Positions 60,563-64,000 of a stretch of DNA of 64,000 nt are shown here, in pieces. The notes beneath the pieces are model-generated. The model was not told the origin of the DNA, did no database searches, and was given only the letters and a program-made list of their open reading frames with translations. The stretch is from positions 1 to 64,000 of the forward strand of contig CAZWMD010000005.1 of NCBI GenBank assembly GCA_964634815.1. The letters run 5' to 3'. The translations under genes and the position numbers were made by a program. Source of the DNA: JALZVT01 sp964634815 (GTDB lineage Bacteria; Pseudomonadota; Gammaproteobacteria; Pseudomonadales; Azotimanducaceae). Positions within the stretch are counted from its first letter, which is position 1. Every line of letters starts with the position of its first letter.

Positions 60563-61948
60563 TCAGGAGTTGGAGGACCCGTCAAAGACATCCAATACTG
60601 CAGCCAGATTGTGGACGCCTTCAACCATTAGACCCGGCAATGGTTTCTTGGGTGCGTTGGCTGCAGGCACGATGGCCCGCTTGAAGCCATGTTTTCGAGC
60701 CTCCGAGAGTCGCTGCTCGCCGTTCGCTACCGGGCGAATTTCGCCTGTTAATCCCAACTCGCCAAACACAATCAATTCTTTACTCAGAACCTTGTTGCGA
60801 AAACTGGAAAGTACAGCGATCAACGTGGCGAGATCTGCTCCGGTTTCGCTAATGCGAACGCCCCCGACAACATTTGCAAATACGTCTTGATCTGTCAGGG
60901 AAATCCCACAATGGCGGTTTAACACCGCCAGATGCATACCCAGACGTTGCGGATCTAACCCAACCGCGAGACGTTTGGCATACCCCCCCTGGCCTTCATC
61001 AACCAACGCCTGAATCTCAACCAATAACGGGCGCGTGCCTTCCCAGGTAACCGTAGCAATACTTCCTGGCGACATCTTGTCGGGGCGCTGCAAAAATATC
61101 GCTGACGGATTGGCAACCTCACGCATGCCTTTATCGGTCATCGCAAACACGCCCAGCTCATTGACTGCACCAAAGCGATTCTTGATCCCGCGAAGTGTTC
61201 TGTAGCGATTGCTGCCGCCAGAATCAAACATCACAAAGCAATCGATCATGTGTTCGAGCACCTTGGGGCCAGCAATATTGCCTTCCTTGGTGACGTGGCC
61301 GACCATGACAACAACGGTCCCTGTTTGCTTGGCCAGTCGCGTAAAGAACGCCGCGGTTTCCCTTACCTGAGTCACTGTGCCGGGATGAGAATCAATAGAT
61401 TCGAGTTGCATCACCTGAATAGAATCAAGTATCAGCATGGCCGGCGGCTTCTTGGCAATCAGTTCTGCGATAGCTTCTGCTCGAGTTTCTGCAGCCACCT
61501 GAAGTTGATCCAACGGCAATCCCAACCGTCTAGCGCGCATAGCGAGCTGCTGCAGGCTTTCCTCACCTGACACATAAAGTACGGATTGCTGCTTTGCCAG
61601 TTCGGTACTCACCTGCAACAACAGCGTGCTCTTGCCCGCCCCCGGATCGCCACCGAGTAAAACAACCGAGCCGGGTACAAAGCCGCCACCCAATACACGA
61701 TCAAGCTCATCGATACCGGATTCGATTCGAGCCATCTCCTGAGCATCGACATCAACCAGCATTTTCACTTCAGAAACAGTGCCCGCGTAGCCCTGCGCTC
61801 CGCCGCCTGACGCAACAGGACCCACACTTACTCGCGACAATGTATTCCATTGCGAACAGCTCGCACATTGCCCTTGCCACTGTTTGTGTTCAGCGCCGCA
61901 GTCGGTACACACATAGGCCGTTTTAGCTTTCTTGCTGCGTGCAACCAC
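60563..61948 (-). CDS. radA: DNA repair protein RadA (Sms)
   Basis: RecA-like ATPase that drives branch migration in recombination. The 461-residue protein has a C4 zinc finger (CTDCGAEHKQWQGQCASC), Walker A GGDPGAGKST, Walker B MLILDSIQ, the KNRFG motif unique to RadA, and a Lon-like C-terminal domain (GLTGEIRPVANGEQRLSEARKHGF). It starts at a GTG (61946-61948), 3 bp after dnaB. In P. aeruginosa alr follows dnaB; here radA follows instead. Confidence 0.97.
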   Translation of the reverse strand: MVARSKKAKTAYVCTDCGAEHKQWQGQCASCSQWNTLSRVSVGPVASGGGAQGYAGTVSEVKMLVDVDAQEMARIESGIDELDRVLGGGFVPGSVVLLGGDPGAGKSTLLLQVSTELAKQQSVLYVSGEESLQQLAMRARRLGLPLDQLQVAAETRAEAIAELIAKKPPAMLILDSIQVMQLESIDSHPGTVTQVRETAAFFTRLAKQTGTVVVMVGHVTKEGNIAGPKVLEHMIDCFVMFDSGGSNRYRTLRGIKNRFGAVNELGVFAMTDKGMREVANPSAIFLQRPDKMSPGSIATVTWEGTRPLLVEIQALVDEGQGGYAKRLAVGLDPQRLGMHLAVLNRHCGISLTDQDVFANVVGGVRISETGADLATLIAVLSSFRNKVLSKELIVFGELGLTGEIRPVANGEQRLSEARKHGFKRAIVPAANAPKKPLPGLMVEGVHNLAAVLDVFDGSSNS

Positions 61949-61951
61949 GGG

Positions 61952-63616
61952 CTACTCAAAGTCCTCGTAGCGCTCGTTAGCCAGGTTATCGAACTTGGTC
62001 AAATTGCCGGTGAACTTCAATTTAATGCCACCAATTGGGCCGTTCCTCTGCTTACTGATAATCAGCTCGGCCTTGCCTTTATCTTCGGATTCCGGGTGAT
62101 ACACCTCATCGCGGTAGATAAACAGTATGACGTCAGCGTCTTGCTCAATGGCGCCCGATTCTCTTAGATCGCTCATTACAGGTCGCTTGTTCTCACGACT
62201 TTCTAGCGAACGGTTGAGCTGCGACAGCGCAATGAGCGGGCACTTCATCTCCTTGGCAATCGCCTTAAGTGAACGTGAAATTTCCGAAATCTCGTTCGTA
62301 CGATTTTCAACCTTATCGGAGGAGCCGCGCATCAACTGCATGTAGTCGATAACTATGAGCTTCAGCTTTCCACCTGCCTCGCGAGCGACACGACGTGCAC
62401 GCGTACGCACCTCAACCGGAGACAATGCCGGCGAGTCGTCGACAAACAACTTCTTGTCTTTGAGCTGACTTACAGCACTGGTGAAGCGCTCCCAGTCTTC
62501 ATCCTGCAAGTCGCCGGTTCGCAACCGGGTCTGGTCAATTCGACCCAGTGAAGACAGCATACGCATCACAATCTGATCAGCCGGTTGCTCCATTGAGAAG
62601 AACAAGACCCCGCCTTCACCTGGAGACATCACCGCATGCTCAGCCATGTTGATGGAAAGCGCTGTTTTACCCATAGAGGGTCTCGCCGCAACAATGACAA
62701 GATCTGACATCTGCAGACCAGCCGTCATCCGATCGAGATCAACAAACCCGGTTTCAAGCCCGGTGATAGGTTCGCGACTCGCAAAGAGCGTTTCTACTTT
62801 TTTCACCGCGGCCGCAAGCAGCGGGATGACAGGCTGCGGCCCTCCCTCTTCCATCCGGCCTTCGCTAATACGAAAAATTTCCGCCTCAGCATTGTTCACC
62901 AAGTCAGCCGTTGCCTGACCGTCAGGGTTAAATGCGGATTCAGCGATACGATTGGCCGCACCCAGCAACTGTCTGAGTGTTGAACGCTCTCTGACAATCT
63001 TGGCATAGGCTACAACGTTAGAAGCGCCGGGTGTTTCTTCAGCAATTTCTGCCAGATAGATTGCACTGCCTGCTTTTTCAAGCAAACCACTGTGCTGGAG
63101 CCTGGTGCTTACTGTCACAACATCAAGCGGCTGGTTGTCTTCAGCGAGATAGCTCATCGCTTCAAAAATAATCTGATGCGCCGGGCGGTAGAAGTCCGTA
63201 GCGGATGCCACCTCAAGCACATTGAACCACTGATTGTTATCCAGCATCACCCCACCGAGAACGGCTCGCTCTGCCTCCAGCGAATGCGGCGGTACTTTGA
63301 GGTTCTTGAGAGTACTGGTGCCACCGCCCCAGTTCACCTGAGGGTTTGCTGTGCTCGAAATTTCAGGTGCACCAGGCGGCAAACCTATTGGCGGAGCACC
63401 TGCCGGCACTCCATCCATAGGCTGGAAGTCAGCCGCATCAAGATCTTCAGGATCGGGCAAATCTGACGGCAACTCCCGCTCTTCAAGCGGAGGTACGTCG
63501 GTTTGCGGCGGCGGGCCATCAGCGTCCTGTCCCTGATTACCGGACAATCCACTACCCGAACCGTTATCGGGCTCAGGGATTGAGGCGTCTTCGGGCGGAT
63601 CGGTAGTTTCTGACAT
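61952..63616 (-). CDS. dnaB: Replicative DNA helicase DnaB with N-terminal extension
   Basis: Hexameric replicative helicase, partner of the DnaG primase also encoded in this window. The core (from about residue 108) has LKNLKVPPHSLEAERAVLGGVM, the Walker A ARPSMGKTALS, LFFSMEQPADQ, VIDYMQLMRG and RDSGAIEQDADVILFIYRDE (as ESGAIEQDADV). The 554-residue total exceeds the usual 450-475 because the first 105 or so residues are an acidic, Pro/Asp/Gly-rich, probably disordered tail. It starts at the ATG 63616 and is followed by radA. Confidence 0.96.
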   Translation of the reverse strand: MSETTDPPEDASIPEPDNGSGSGLSGNQGQDADGPPPQTDVPPLEERELPSDLPDPEDLDAADFQPMDGVPAGAPPIGLPPGAPEISSTANPQVNWGGGTSTLKNLKVPPHSLEAERAVLGGVMLDNNQWFNVLEVASATDFYRPAHQIIFEAMSYLAEDNQPLDVVTVSTRLQHSGLLEKAGSAIYLAEIAEETPGASNVVAYAKIVRERSTLRQLLGAANRIAESAFNPDGQATADLVNNAEAEIFRISEGRMEEGGPQPVIPLLAAAVKKVETLFASREPITGLETGFVDLDRMTAGLQMSDLVIVAARPSMGKTALSINMAEHAVMSPGEGGVLFFSMEQPADQIVMRMLSSLGRIDQTRLRTGDLQDEDWERFTSAVSQLKDKKLFVDDSPALSPVEVRTRARRVAREAGGKLKLIVIDYMQLMRGSSDKVENRTNEISEISRSLKAIAKEMKCPLIALSQLNRSLESRENKRPVMSDLRESGAIEQDADVILFIYRDEVYHPESEDKGKAELIISKQRNGPIGGIKLKFTGNLTKFDNLANERYEDFE

Positions 63617-63686
63617 CAGTCTGAATAGTCTGGCCGGTTTGCCAGAGTGGCGCTAGTGAGGAGGAATATCAAGCGCAATTGGGAAT

Positions 63687-63709
63687 AGCCCGGCGAGCAG
63701 TGCCGGGCT
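63687..63709. terminator. Hairpin between rplI and dnaB
   Basis: AGCCCGGC-GAGCAGT-GCCGGGCT forms an 8-bp GC-rich stem about 25 bp after the rplI stop. No clear T-run follows on the minus strand, so it may attenuate rather than end transcription into dnaB. Confidence 0.45.
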
Positions 63710-63732
63710 TCAAGCGTGTCGCAGATCGAGCT

Positions 63733-64000
63733 CTATTCAGCGACAACAATCACCTTAACGTCGACAGACAGTTCAGATTCCAACTGAATAGCGACGACGT
63801 ATTCGCCTACCTGACGAATCGCTCCTTCGGGCATCCGAACCTCGGCCTTAACAACCTCAAGATTCTTCGCGTTAAGAGCATCCGCAATTTCCTGGGTACC
63901 CACACTACCGTAGAGCTTACCTTCGTCGGCTGAGCGCGCGACGATCGTAATTTCCTGGTCAGTGAGTGTCGCAGCGCGTTGCTCAGCGGCACTACGACGC
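63733..64000 (-). CDS. rplI: 50S ribosomal protein L9 (5' part beyond window)
   Basis: C-terminal part of ribosomal protein L9. Read on the minus strand from the window edge the frame gives RSAAEQRAATLTDQEITIVAR, then EGKLYGSVGTQEIADAL and the terminal VKVIVVAE with TAG at 63733-63735. The GSVG motif and final VVAE are typical of L9. The N-terminal ribosome-binding domain lies beyond base 64000. The rplI-dnaB pair is conserved. Confidence 0.95.
   Translation of the reverse strand, partial: RRSAAEQRAATLTDQEITIVARSADEGKLYGSVGTQEIADALNAKNLEVVKAEVRMPEGAIRQVGEYVVAIQLESELSVDVKVIVVAE

Noticed and set aside
1..64000. tRNA, rRNA, CRISPR array, insertion sequence, integrase or prophage genes
   Set aside because: Looked for on both strands by motif and repeat pattern; none recognised in the window.

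Overview
The window looks like a scaffold from a draft genome or MAG of a Gammaproteobacterium, probably a marine, aerobic, ubiquinone-using member close to the Pseudomonas/Cellvibrionales lineage. This rests on gene content and gene order: rpsU-yqeY-dnaG-rpoD, cca/apaH/apaG/rsmA/pdxA/surA/lptD/amgK/murU, rpe/gph/trpE, trpGDC/crp/osmC/coq7, and dsbD/aroQ/accB/prmA/dusB/purH/purD follow the Pseudomonas aeruginosa map almost gene for gene. There is an outer membrane (lptD, surA, a TonB-dependent receptor), a Vfr-type Crp, Coq7 and ETF-ubiquinone oxidoreductase. Three runs of 100 N (38398, 40734, 49261) are assembly gaps; the third is an unmerged 55-bp contig overlap.

Layout. 1-4.8 kb: the macromolecular synthesis operon (rpsU, yqeY, dnaG, rpoD) on the minus strand, with tsaD-folB divergent. 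6.3-14.4 kb: a long minus-strand run for tRNA maturation, Ap4A hydrolysis, 16S rRNA methylation, vitamin B6 synthesis and outer-membrane assembly (cca, apaH, apaG, rsmA, pdxA, surA, lptD). 14.5-24.1 kb: plus strand, amgK-murU (peptidoglycan recycling), rpe-gph-trpE, a three-gene envelope cassette, then trpGDC. 24.1-27.1 kb: a TonB-dependent receptor inserted between trpC and crp, bounded on its far side by a decayed second copy of the trpC 3' end. 27.2-33.3 kb: crp, osmC-like, VOC, coq7, a Ycf46-like AAA ATPase, a GNAT and a two-domain cyclic-nucleotide-binding-like protein.

33.3-43.4 kb: purD, purH, dusB, a zinc-ribbon/DUF3426 membrane protein, prmA, accB, aroQ and dsbD on the minus strand. 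Two partners usual in this neighbourhood, fis (between dusB and purH) and accC (between accB and prmA), are absent from contiguous sequence. 43.5-47.5 kb: a PCu(A)C copper chaperone-like protein, DUF2333 and a K+-dependent-type membrane pyrophosphatase. 47.5-60.6 kb is an accessory-rich mosaic: GNATs, a YkgJ-type metal-cluster protein, a small HTH/NTF2/HXXEE run, ETF-QO, a tight NIPSNAP / DUF6896-like / truncated haemoglobin / TrpF-like operon, a DUF2161 nuclease-fold protein, a Coq4-like protein, VOC, aquaporin Z and a second globin-like protein. 60.6-64 kb: radA, dnaB (with a long acidic N-terminal extension) and the 3' part of rplI.

No rRNA, tRNA, CRISPR array, IS element, integrase or prophage gene was recognised. 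The least ordinary regions are the trpC/receptor/trpC' arrangement, the cassette between trpE and trpG (the chromosomal slot that carries pyocin genes in P. aeruginosa), and the NIPSNAP-globin-TrpF-like operon.
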